Positions 49,579-59,299 of a stretch of 64,000 nucleotides of DNA are shown here, piece after piece (position 1 is the stretch's first letter; every line of letters starts with the position of its first letter). Below the pieces are notes generated by a model. It worked only from the letters and a program-made list of their open reading frames with translations. It had not been told where the DNA came from and did no database searches. Origin of the DNA: Albula goreensis (Eukaryota; Chordata; Actinopteri; Albuliformes; Albulidae); the NCBI GenBank assembly GCA_022829145.1, contig CM040762.1, forward strand, positions 25,977,936 to 26,041,935. Direction: 5' to 3'. The position numbers were made by a program, and so were the translations under genes.

Positions 49579-50785
49579 CATATATTCTCAGGACAGCGGG
49601 GCAGGCATTAACAGGGGACATCGATTAAGACACAAGGTTACAGCGAATACACGTCACATTCATAGACAGCACGTGGGCCTGCACAGGTGCTGCAGAAACC
49701 TGATATATGCCGCGCTCCCTGCATGCACTGGAGTACACGGCCTTACAGCGAAAGTAGGCTACATGTGACAATTACCCTATGTACAGCCACATGCTGTGAT
49801 GCTACAGACATGGTGGAGTTTTGTTGGTTCAAACAGAAACGTATTTTAAAACGGAATCTACAACCTGAGGTACAACAGACAAATGTGACTTGGGGAGGAG
49901 GCAGGTTAGGCGAAATATGCGTTCTTATTTAAAAAAAAAAAAAATATTAACAACGTTAGGTATTAAGTATGAAACATCAATAATCTATGAAAACATCCCG
50001 ATATGTCGTTAGATTTCTGGCTTCATGCGCTTGCATAAAACGTATTACGTAAAGGTGAGCTTTACCGACTAGCAGTCGAATCAATTTGTGCCTTCGCATT
50101 TGCTTTCTTTTATTGGACCTAGCCAAATTTACACTAGACGTCATATAGGATGTTACAATGGTGATAGCAGTCAATAACAGGCGTGAGAGTCCTTTAGTTT
50201 ATTAAGTGTCGCCATGGGTATTAATTTTTCTGTCAACACACGAACTCAATGTGTCAAGGAAATCTGAACACAAACGCACAGGGTACGCTTTTGCCATGCA
50301 AACAGGCGTAATCTTAAAAGAAAAAAGATTACCTGTTCAAATACAAAAGCAGAGTTCATATTCTAGCAAATAACAGATTGTTTTTCGTGGATAAGCGATT
50401 GAAATATCAGGTGAACGAACAGGTGTGACAGTCTTGTCTGGCCCTCAGCGCAAGTAAGAAACAAGCAGTCGCTGATGGTGTTAGGTCGCCTTTATCAAAT
50501 TTTCCCGCTCACCTTCCTCCTCTCTCTTTCTTCCACATTGAAGAAGAAACACTCCGCATTCTGTGAGGGAGGAAAAGAGAAAAGGGTTTTAGTGTGGTCG
50601 ACACAAAAGCTATCAGGATATATCATGTTTGTATTAATGATGACTCCTTCATGCCCAGAAACGAGCAGACGGTGAGGCACAGGTGCATGACGCACTTCGT
50701 TGTTGTACTCTTGCAGTTGCATGTGAACACTATCCTGATCCCCCTCTTTAATGGACTGAATGATCCTCTCCACATCCACCGCCAT
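40204..50785 (-). CDS. ric8a: Synembryn, RIC8-family G-alpha chaperone/GEF (RIC8A-like), 13 coding exons
   Basis: Cytosolic armadillo-repeat protein that folds nascent G-alpha subunits and catalyses nucleotide exchange on GDP-bound G-alpha. Exons on minus, high to low: 50696-50785, 50513-50560, 49250-49267, 45309-45401, 43923-44674, 42981-43116, 42717-42905, 42460-42554, 42133-42283, 41949-42044, 41668-41812, 40834-41116 and 40204-40327. All phases close, giving about 739 aa (human RIC8A 531). Landmarks are [145 protein letters not shown] and [12 protein letters not shown]. The [10 protein letters not shown] tail favours RIC8A over RIC8B, but other segments (IIYNSQKAQ) look RIC8B-like. A third paralogue is possible. 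The extra length comes from exons 3-5. Confidence 0.9.
40440..40580. repeat. Short AGCAGAACACAAACAC tandem repeat, RIC8 intron 12
   Basis: Several copies of ACACAGCAGAACACAAACAC-like units, followed by a short GT run near 40610. Confidence 0.8.
41195..41580. repeat. (GA)n tract plus 30-bp minisatellite, RIC8 intron 11
   Basis: A pure GA run (about 41197-41260) followed by about ten copies of GACAGTGTTACTGCTACACA plus GAGAAAGAGA. The open frames across it are repeat artefacts. Confidence 0.93.
41668..43116 (-). CDS. ric8a: RIC8 coding exons 6-11 (armadillo core)
   Basis: Six closely spaced exons: 42981-43116, 42717-42905, 42460-42554, 42133-42283, 41949-42044 and 41668-41812. They encode the helical repeat core, including [63 protein letters not shown] and the [12 protein letters not shown] to [13 protein letters not shown] region. 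Splice phases 2/0/0/2/0/0/1 are consistent throughout. Confidence 0.9.
43254..43819. other. RIC8 intron 5: nothing else recognised
   Basis: AT-rich intron sequence without a supported gene. Confidence 0.4.
43820..43872. repeat. (TTTC)n microsatellite, RIC8 intron 5
   Basis: TTTCTTTC/CTTCCTTT run within a pyrimidine-rich stretch of the RIC8 intron between exons 5 and 6. Confidence 0.85.
43923..44674 (-). CDS. ric8a: RIC8 coding exon 5 with a long disordered insert
   Basis: 752 nt. It starts [20 protein letters not shown] and continues into [15 protein letters not shown], the conserved first armadillo region. About 165 residues of Ala/Thr/Pro/His-rich sequence ending in a Glu run follow. The conserved frame then resumes at [20 protein letters not shown]. 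In human RIC8A the two conserved parts are separated by only about 20 residues. The insert stays open without stops and has normal splice sites on both sides. Confidence 0.88.
44820..45300. other. RIC8 intron 4: nothing recognised
   Basis: AT-rich sequence between exons 4 and 5. The part next to exon 5 (44690-44815) is GA/CT-rich low complexity. Confidence 0.4.
45309..45401 (-). CDS. ric8a: RIC8 coding exon 4 (acidic insert)
   Basis: 31 codons with good splice sites (ctcccccag and gtaaag), phase 0. It reads [20 protein letters not shown] then [11 protein letters not shown]. The Ser/Asp run suits casein kinase 2 phosphorylation (inference). Human RIC8A passes from DRKR straight to the LAELL helix, so this exon is an insertion relative to it. 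Confidence 0.8.
45440..48040. repeat. 2.6-kb array of a 29-bp minisatellite, RIC8 intron 3
   Basis: About 90 imperfect copies of TATAACACACACTGCAGTGA plus GACAGGGAC. The 29-bp step is visible at 47581 and 47610. Larger blocks recur within the array, for example a GGATATAACACACACTGTGG plus TAAGACAGGGCTATAAC pair at about 46420, 47195 and 47395. Around 46920-47200 the unit structure is scrambled by small deletions. Each unit contains the palindrome CTGCAG. Confidence 0.97.
48040..48190. repeat. Three direct repeats of about 60 bp, RIC8 intron 3
   Basis: The segment GAAGAGATTGTCTGATAT, followed by a TGTCATTTGGTTGACTGT-like part, occurs about three times between 48050 and 48190. Confidence 0.8.
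48191..48954. other. RIC8 intron 3: nothing recognised
   Basis: Single-copy-looking sequence between two tandem arrays, with no supported gene. Confidence 0.4.
48955..49225. repeat. 28-bp minisatellite, RIC8 intron 3
   Basis: About ten copies of TACAGTGCTGTGTATTAGAA plus CAGTGCAG. The 28-bp step is visible at 49021 and 49049. It ends about 25 bp from the candidate micro-exon. Confidence 0.93.
49250..49267 (-). CDS. ric8a: RIC8 candidate 18-nt micro-exon (exon 3)
   Basis: QQELEE between an aactgttcag acceptor and a gtaaat donor, phase 0 on both sides. The flanks contain in-frame stops, so only these 18 bases could be exonic. It sits immediately beside two repeat arrays. Skipping it would also keep the frame, so it may be alternative or spurious. 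Confidence 0.5.
49495..49577. repeat. (GA)n microsatellite, RIC8 intron 2
   Basis: About 40 uninterrupted GA units following ACACA. Confidence 0.97.
50513..50560 (-). CDS. ric8a: RIC8 coding exon 2
   Basis: 16 codons, [16 protein letters not shown], between a ccctcacag acceptor and a gtgagc donor, phase 0 on both sides. It corresponds to the FTFDDAQQEDRKR segment of human RIC8A. Confidence 0.8.
50696..50785 (-). CDS. ric8a: RIC8 coding exon 1
   Basis: 30 codons, [20 protein letters not shown] to EYNNE, then GAA|gtgcgt. Human RIC8A starts with a comparable helix ending RSYNQEH. The ATG at 50785 is chosen because the downstream residues align; an upstream in-frame ATG at 50818 is not needed. 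Confidence 0.85.
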
Positions 50786-51120
50786 AACTGGACCTGATAC
50801 AGAGACACAGACCAACACAAGGATACATAAGTATTATCACATGCATTTAATACCGGACTCTCTAGATAGACTGTGGGTCCTAATGAAAAATAGCACATAA
50901 GAAAACCAGCTTTACATTTACATCTGGATGATACGTATTACAGTTATGTAACCAAAGCTGAGGCAGACGTGTATTTGTTCGTTCTTTTTACTTCCGGACT
51001 AAACCTGTGTTGATTTGTTTTCACTGTTCGCTCCACCGCTCTTCTACTTTCTAATGCTCTGCAAAGCACCTTGGATTAGACCATCATATAATTAAACAAA
51101 TAACAGATCAGAAGTAATCA
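50786..51120 (-). promoter_or_regulatory. RIC8 upstream region (promoter by position)
   Basis: Sequence directly upstream of the RIC8 ATG. No TATA box or CpG-rich core is obvious by eye. The annotation rests on position only. Confidence 0.3.
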
Positions 51121-54100
51121 GGTAATGGGAGGCACAATACAATTAATGCGCATACATGTGTTAACAGAATATATGAGGCGTAATGTAAACACAAAGCAAA
51201 TGGATGTACACTGATAACATTTTGAAATCGTGCAAAATACGCTTGTCATTTCAGGTTTTTGATTTTTCATAAAGTAAAATGCCTCAGCCTGGATGTTTAA
51301 CATGAAATGTATCAGTACACTGCTGCACTCGGTTTCTCTCCAAACCTGTTTATTAATGATTTCAGAAATTCATTATATAGAACATTTGTAACACACACTA
51401 TATATATGGATATATGGAATAAACTATATATATATAGTTTATTCCATTGTAATGTACTCATAAACAATGCAGCCATATCACATTTCACAGAAAATACTCA
51501 TTTCTTAAATGATACTACTATATACTATATAATATAATACTATAATTATAAATATGAGCTGCATTATTGTAAGAAATCGTCCTGCATATGTTTATTTGTT
51601 TGCTGGAATAAAAACTGAAAATAAAAAAGAATATTCAGAGATTGACAATGTTTTTCTCTTTTAGGATATGACCACCAGAAAACCTGAAAAATTCTAATTG
51701 AAACTAGTGTAGAAACGGCCTGAAAACAAACCAAGTCAAGATGATAATAACGACAACACAAGCAAACTTATTTTTCAATACAAACAAAAGCACTCCCAAA
51801 GGATACGTCTCTAACAAGCAAAAATACCTGCCCCATAGATGAAGTACCTACACTCAGTATATAATAGAGTATCAGTAGAGTAATTCAGAAGCTAATATAC
51901 TCCCCCTTTTTATAGTCTCCCCTCTTACCTACTTCACTTCCAGTCAGACAGATTCACAGATGTGGCTCAAATGGCTGTCTGTGTTCTGCTTTGCGTATCT
52001 CTTTTTATCTACTACTCTGTGGCCAGCTTTGGTTCTGCCACTCACACCCTCTCTGTCCCTCTCTTGCACACACTCCCTTCCCTAATCCTGCTCTGTTCTA
52101 TATTGCATTAGTTTTCATAATCTAATCCTGGCATTGCCTCTCCTCTGACCGGTTATAAAGCTGCTTCAACGAGACTCTGTCCCAGTCATAGTCCTCTCTC
52201 CCTCTTCTTTTTTCCTTGCTTTGTGTATGTCTCAGTGCAAATGTTTAACATGGATGTCTCCTTTTCTTTTGGTTTTGGTTAGTCTGTTTAATAAACATCT
52301 AAAATAAAGACATAAAAGACTAAAATCTCCCTGTCTTTCGAATAAGTTTACTAACTCTCCATGTGGTTTTGTAAGTGACAGTAGACCTTTCTGAAAACAT
52401 TTACCCATACAATTCGACATGATGTATAAATTAGTCATAAAACTGTCGAATAAACTAACGTATTTTTTTTTTTTTTTTTTGCTGTTGGCGTGGCTGTTAG
52501 ACTGGGTCTGTTATCATCATGAGGACAAGCTCACAGCCAAACCCATGTACAGTGGTCAAAGTGGTACGTATTTACTAAAACCTCAATCATATAAACGGCC
52601 AGTGCTGTCGCTGTGCGCTACTGTGGACAGAATAAATAAGACAGTTTTGAAGCTATAGGTGGAATATCACCACAGTGAAGAGAGAACAGGAATGAAAGAC
52701 ACTTTCGTACACGGACAGTGCCATCAGAGGGCAGTCAGCTGACCCGTTGCACTGCACTGGTACTCACACTCTGATTAAAGGGACAGAGAGGGGGATGAAA
52801 GCCACGGACGGCAACATTAATAGGGGTAATTAAAATGTGTGTGTGGGGGGGTATTCGTAAAAACATGAACAGAGGTTGGGTTTGGGGGGATAATTATAGG
52901 GGCTCTTAGAGGGTGATTAACAGAGGAAAGAGAGAGCAAATGCAGTGAACACACAGATATACCCTCTGACAGACAAGACAGTGCATTAGAACTGCACTAC
53001 AGGTAGGAGCGGGAGGAGGCTGGGACTTAGATACAACCAACAACAGTCCATCTTTGACTGTCACACACTTTGAGACAGAGCCCATAGCCCAGGGAGTGTG
53101 TTGTTACATCGGAGGACATCTGCTACTAATTTACGTAAGTCCTGCATCTAAACCGTAAGTGTCGTAAATACTGTTTCCTGACTAAATGTGTTGTGTGTCC
53201 TGTGTTGAAACTCTTGGGTCTCTATATGAACTATCTGACTGCTCTGTTATAGTGCTTGGTCTTAGGTGTTTTTTGGGGCATGTCACAGTCACCAGTTTAG
53301 GAGTGAGGTATTTTGGCGCAGACTGAGGCATAGGATGGACATCCCATCTTAATTAATTAACAGCCAATTAACCAATCAGAGTGTTTCCCCCATTCCCTTT
53401 AAAGTTTGCTCCTTGGCGGATTGCAGTTGATTTATGGGAACTGCTGGTAGCTTCCTGAAGGGAAGCAAGAGTATCCTCAATTTCTGTGATTTAAGATTTA
53501 CAGATAAATCCAGCTTTTATTTATTTGTTTGTTTTCAAATAAACCATCCCTTTTGCTTACAGTTATAGATGCAGCCCAAAGATCCAAAAGATCTCATGTT
53601 TATTTTCATAACGCTAAAAGTCCTCTATATTAAAACATGTGTTATGTGAAAATTCACTGTGTTTTGTGTTCATTCTACACAGTGTTCTCACCAATGTCTG
53701 TGATACATAGCTGTTCTCCTCAAACAGCCAGCCCTCCAGAGAGGAACCCCCTGGAAATGACAGAGGGAGGGAACCCCAAAACTTGCCATGAACTCTTGCT
53801 TTACCTGTTCTTGGCTGGCAAGTGTTATATCAAATTGAATATATTCACTTAGAGCTGACCTGTTGACAAAGGAAAAAAAATCCAGTGAGAAAGCGGGTAT
53901 GCACTGTTTCTCACGACCTGCAGGGCAAACGTAACTTACATAATCGAATAATGATGTGGAACAAAAGTAGTTTAGAAGAAGAGTTCAGATATTTGATCTG
54001 TGATCTTTACAGAGATTTTGTTATTAAAACCTTGTGTTAAAAATGTGTTTCAACACTGTCTGCACGAATACCTATGTTGCCATTACTGGTCAGAATATTA

Positions 54101-55150
54101 TCCTGTTTCATTCAATATTACTATGATTATTTAATTCTGATCAATATTATGACTTAGCATTATGACATGGATTTTTTTACATGTCTTGATGTACACAAAA
54201 TAACCATTCCACATTGTAATGTTTTTATTTTTATGTCCATATTGTTTATTAAAGAGTCAAATAGTACAAATTTTCCACACATTATTCATTCACCATAAAT
54301 GTAAAAAAATAAATAATAAAAGAATATGCTAACAAATTAATTGGTAAATAGGCAAGTTTAGACATCTCAGTCTTCAATATATAGTACAGGAGAGGTTCCC
54401 ATATTTTATTGAATTGATTAACTCTATCACTCATTGTAAATCTAGAAATTTTTCAAGGTATAGGATTTTTGTCAATTCAGTAAGTCATAATTTGATCATG
54501 GGAACCCCCTTCATATTCCAAAACCTTAATATTAGTTTCTTTCCCGTTACAAGGGTATATGCGAAAATAAACTGTCATTGAGCTCTCAGAAGTCTTGTCT
54601 GGTCCTCTGACACCCCCAATATAATAAGGAGAGGATCTGGTGCAATGGCAATGGCCAGGATCTCTGAAATAGACATGGAACATGAAATCTGGGACACATG
54701 ACAAAACAGGGGTGTGCAAATCATAAATGTATGTGGTAGTCCTGAGCTACCTAAAAATAAGATACTCTCCCAGACCAGGTTTATGGAAGTCCATATAGGT
54801 CAGTAGCCCTATTCTTTCTTTTGGGCATACGAAGTATAGTATAGGAACAATGAAAGCATATCCAGTCACACTGTGAGTTCAAGACAAAGTCAAGAAATCC
54901 ATAGAAATAATGAAGTGAAACTGCCCAAACTTGTTTTTGATAAGTTTGCAGGAGACATCAGTCAATGGCAAAACTTTTGGAGTCAGTATGAAATGGCAAT
55001 TCACAAAAACAGAACATTAAGCATGGCAGACAAATTCAATACTTAGTCATTTGAGGGGTAGTGCAGCTTTGACTTTGAAGGTTTAACTTGATGAAAACTA
55101 TGTCAATAATTAAATTATGGAAATGCTATTAAAATGATTATAAATTGATC
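51121..55150. other. Intergenic, RIC8 to insulin-like gene: no gene seen
   Basis: AT-rich. Holds a perfect 34-bp palindrome (51414-51447), a poly-T run (about 52462-52480) and no open frame with recognisable domains. Confidence 0.45.
51414..51447. repeat. Perfect 34-bp palindrome
   Basis: ATGGAATAAACTATATA is followed directly by its own reverse complement, with no spacer. It could extrude a cruciform or be a collapsed inverted-repeat relic. Confidence 0.97.
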
Positions 55151-56090
55151 TGGACGTAAAGATTTAGTCATCGATGTTCATATGAACAAATTACTTCATT
55201 TGAATCGTGTAAAAAAATACACTGAAATTGCTGCTTTGCGTACGTTCGATGATAAATGTGAAATTTGGGTGCGCTGTTCAGAATCAATGGGAGTGGTGTC
55301 TGACACCTATGGAACTTTACTATGCACCATTCTTATGAAAATGATTGCAGAAGAAATAGAATGTGCATATAGTCATTTAAAAAATGAAAATGATGCACTT
55401 AATGTAAAGGACTTTCTTCAAAGGAGTTTCTTCAAAGGGAAATTGAGAGTCGGGAGTGAACGCTTAATTTGACAAAAGACCTTTGCGCTTCAAAGGAAAA
55501 AAAAAGAACAAGTTAATTCTTACGAGTTGAGATCAAGAAAGTCCTCGTGGTCCTGGGTAGGCCTTGGATACTGTTGTATGGAAATAGGAATTAAAATGTG
55601 TTTATTGTGAAAGGAGTGATCATAAAACGATGAGGCACATAGAATTAATGGTGGAGGAAAGGTGTGAAAAACTTAAGAAACAAAGCAGGTGTTTTGCTTG
55701 TTTGGGGATAAAGCACATTGCACAGTTTTTTAAAGTACCAGGAGTCTTGTGTTAAAAGTGTGGTTAGAGACGTCATAAAACTATTTGTTTTCAGGAAAGG
55801 AAATACATGTACATGCAGGTAGAGAAACCAGTGCAACTAGTAAAAGATGCTGTGATTCATTATCTGATCAGAGAATTTAGACCTAATCCTTCTTTGTATG
55901 ATGGATATAGTGAAGTCATCCATCAATATCTTGATCAAGGTATCGTAGAGCAGGTAATCAAGGAGAGTTCAGATAAACCGATACATTATCTTCTGCTTTA
56001 TGCTATTATCAGAGAGGAGAGAACAACAACGAAACTCAGAGTAGTCTTTGACATGGGGTTCAGCCACCTGCCTGCCACTTTTTAATGATG
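55150..56090 (+). mobile_element. BEL/Pao-type LTR retrotransposon relic
   Basis: Pieces appear in the order expected for a Pao-like polyprotein. At 55182-55472 is a DUF1759-like gag part (DTYGTLLCTILMKMI, ECAYSHLK). At about 55670-55795 are zinc-knuckle remnants (RCFACLG, HIAQFF, then KCG, RHKTIC) with the fourth ligand lost and stops in frame. At 55807-56085 is the start of reverse transcriptase (DGYSEVIHQYLDQGIVEQVI; TTKLRVVFDMG). A large part between the knuckle and RT is missing, and no LTRs were found. The copy is dead. Confidence 0.7.
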
Positions 56091-56810
56091 CCTCACAAAA
56101 GTTATCAGATGGATTTTTGATTTTCGAAACCATTTGTCCATTACAGCCAGTTGAAGAAGTGGCAAACAGGAAGTGAGGTCATATCTCTGCAACTCTTTGA
56201 TGCATTGACACCAAACTTGATATAAGGACTTGGAACCCTCTTCTGAGGATTTCCAAAACATTTTGTGTCATTTCACCACTGGGTGGTGCTACAACAAGCA
56301 AAAATACATTTTGGCTTATAACTGTTTATGTGTTTGCCTTAAAAAAAGTAATTCCCGTGTCTTGTGTTATTTTGTGAGATCTCAAGCCTGAGACATGGCA
56401 ACTAGTCATGTCAACCTGATTGATGCAGCCGCAATATTTAATTTTACTGAAAGGTAAAAAAATGTTCACAGGCCACAGATTTTGTCGAATGTTCACCAAA
56501 TTTGGCTCAGATGATCTTCAGACCAAGCCTCACAAAAGTTTTCAACTGGATTTTTGATTTTTGAAACTGTTTGTCCGTTACAGTCAATCAAACTGGGCGG
56601 CAAAGCTGCCAAACAGGACATGGAGTCGTATCTCAGCAGTGCTTTGATGTGCCAATAGCAACCTTGGTACGTGGACTCAAAACCCTTTCCTGAGTATTTG
56701 GGAAAAAAATGGCATCATTTGACCTCTTGGGGGCGCTGCAATAAGCAAAAACACATTTTCCCTAATAACTGTTGATGTGTTCACCTTATGAAAGTGATTG
56801 TTACGACATA
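56085..56810. repeat. Two diverged direct copies of a repeat, about 435 bp apart
   Basis: CCTCACAAAAGTT followed by GGATTTTTGATTTT and TTTGTCC(A/G)TTACAG occurs at about 56091 and 56526. The following 200 bp also match in both copies (AAACAGGA, TATCTC, GGTGGTGCT/GGGGGCGCT, CAATAAGCAAAAA). It looks like a fish interspersed repeat in tandem. Confidence 0.75.
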
Positions 56811-57479
56811 AAAAATTAAGCAGAAATACAGGTATATTTTGAAAAAAAATGGCAATTGAGAGAGGAAAATCATTTGTATTTCATAAACTCTCCCTAACAG
56901 AGCTGGAATGTGAGCTCTCTCCTTTTCCCTGTTTGTGTTATACTACTGTCCTGCATTATTTATTATTGATAAAAGCAAGTCGCAAGCATGCAACCAAAAT
57001 AAGAAGTAAAAAAATAGCAAATAAGTAAACAAATGTTGTGGCTGGGCAGAAGTCCCAAACCCACCCACATCCCACCCTATTGAACTAACCTAGTAAGGCA
57101 CAACATAAACTAGAAAATTAAGGACACAAAGCTACAAATAACCTTTCTTTCTGTGCAATCAGCTGACTTCTGGCACACACCAAACTCTACCAACTGAAAC
57201 TGTTGCACAACATTTTTAGGATTAATATCAAAAACAAAACAAACAAAAAAAACATGACAGTTGTATGTCCATGCTCGGACATTCTGACCTCGACTTCAAT
57301 ATAAATATCAATCACCATACATGTAATGAATTCAATTATCAGGTAGGCCTATCACAAAATATCACTGAGGCAGTGTTAAATCTCCAAACAAATCTGTTTC
57401 TGAGTTATTGGAAACAATATTGAACGAATCTCACAGTAAGTCTGCATTAATGCTTTAAGCGGTTCCGTTTATTCTCCAC

Positions 57480-58340
57480 CCTTTTTTGCTTCAGTACAAA
57501 TAGTCTCTGAGCCCCCCTGAAGACACCTTCAGTCTGGCGGGATACAATAGTCCATATCTGACCCCAGGCTTACTGTTCCCCTCGCATGACCCTCGCATGA
57601 TTAAATGCGGTGCCACTTCTGCAGTGTTGTCAGGGAAGATGTGAATTCGCTGGTGCTTGTATAAATCCCTTTCAGTTCAGCTGCTCTGCGCAGTATTCTT
57701 TTCACATCTCCACAGTAGTGCAGACAGGCAATAAATGGAAGTGGGGGTCACCTCCATCTGGGCGTTTTCCAAGCTCCCTGTAAGCACAGGCTACATGGGG
57801 TCTCTCATCCAACGAGAGCCCTTCCGTCAAAAGCCCTGAAACAAAGTCACTGGTTCTCTGCCCCCACTCAGCCCCCTCTTTTACAAGCATAACCTGCAGG
57901 TTTTGCCGTCTGGTGCAACCCTTGGGATCGATACATTTTTCAAAGAGACTACTTTGCTAGGTATTGAGACGATTTACCTCCGACTGGAGATTAACAATCA
58001 CATCTTATGAGTATGTGGCTGCTCGTTCAAGCTCAGAGATAGCAGAGCTGTGCTTGTAATGAGTAGACTGCAGCGAGGAAATAGCTGACTGATTTTTTGA
58101 AAGCCAAAATCTCTCCTCTGATTTCAACAACAATTACCTTTATTCGAGCATTGACAGTCTGAAGAATATCCAACTTGATAGAACAGATTTCAGGGTGCAG
58201 GGAAACAATAGCCTCAAGGACCACAGTATCTATGGAGAGATGTGCTATGGGCTCAGGGTTATTGTCTCTGGGTGACTCAGGTGCAGTGAGGCCTACCTCG
58301 GTGGGCGTTTTATTTTTGCCAAGTTGGCTGAGCAGATTTC
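57480..58340 (-). mobile_element. L1-type ORF1 relic (minus strand)
   Basis: Minus-strand frames at 57702-57910 read RRQNLQVMLVKEGAEWG, FVSGLLTEGLSLDE and ACAYRELGKRPDGGDPHFHL. This is the pattern of the L1 ORF1p RNA-recognition region (RRNN…, RAHR…). At 58033-58224 a heptad-like coiled-coil segment precedes it on the same strand, as in ORF1p. Stops separate the parts. No ORF2 was seen nearby. Confidence 0.5.
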
Positions 58341-58905
58341 ATTTGAATTTTTAAATTAGCTGTTAATTTGAACTACTTACAATAAAGCTTGTGTAAACCA
58401 AGATGCATTCAGGTCAGTTTCAGTTATGTTTTGTTTCAGGTTTAATGCAATGACCGAGGGAGCTCCCAGAGTTGTGTCCTATCGCTCCATTGCTCTGCCA
58501 GAAGTCCATCATTTTTTTTATTTTCAATGTTAGTAGGTGCCAATGTATGTGCAACAGGCAGGGTGTGCATACATTGCATGTATATGGGTATGTAGGCACA
58601 CATCACCTTCTAGACATTATGCCCTTAAAACACCAATAACAACTGCAATATGACTGAAGACCTGGCTCTTATTTGTCGAAGCACATCTGTCAGTTGCATA
58701 CAAGACAGCAATGTGCCATGGAAGCATCTGACAACACCTCATCTTTAGAGTGACAAGTCCAGATGGCCACACGGTCATATGCTATTTTAGCAACATGGGC
58801 ACTCAGCAGAAAAATGACAACTACCTCGGGCGGAAACTAGCAAAGTCACTAAAGTTAATGCTTAACGTCTCCTTGCACCGAGTGCAAGACAGAGCCCTGT
58901 GAGCC
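58341..58905. other. Intergenic upstream of the insulin-like gene: nothing recognised
   Basis: Unremarkable sequence with short open frames only. Confidence 0.4.
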
Positions 58906-58909
58906 TGTG

Positions 58910-58915
58910 TATAAA
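58910..58915 (+). promoter_or_regulatory. Candidate TATA box of the insulin-like gene
   Basis: TATAAA about 210 bp upstream of the coding exon. Insulin genes usually have a short non-coding first exon and an intron ending just before the ATG. The ATG here is preceded by a cctgctgcag acceptor one base away, which fits. The first exon itself could not be delimited. Confidence 0.35.
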
Positions 58916-59121
58916 CTAAATGAATTGCTTTGTGCTGTGGTCTGTAGGGACACTACTGCTGACGTTTGTGTATATGCTTTATGCTGATACACTGCTGTGA
59001 TGTGTCACACTGTAAACCTCTGTTGTTTATTAAATGGTTTCATGTGGCAGTCTCATGTAGTGTGTGACAAACTCAGCCTCTGGCTCTCATTCACCTTCCT
59101 CTCTCTGCTTCCTGCTGCAGC

Positions 59122-59299
59122 ATGCACTCTGTCTGTCTCACCACCCTCACACTATACCTGCTCTGCATGGCTCCCTCCTGTGGCACCTTTGGGAATCGCA
59201 GGCTATGTGGTCCCCAGCTGGTGGAAGCACTGCTGTTGGTCTGTGGGGAGAAAGGACTCTTCTATCATCCTGGCAGAAGAGTGAGAGAGGAAAACATAC
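59122..59299 (+). CDS. ins: Insulin-like coding exon 2: signal peptide, B chain, start of C-peptide
   Basis: 59 codons plus one base, from ATG just after a cctgctgcag acceptor to the donor gtaagt. B-chain cysteines are 11 residues apart ([13 protein letters not shown]), as in all insulins. Confidence 0.9.
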
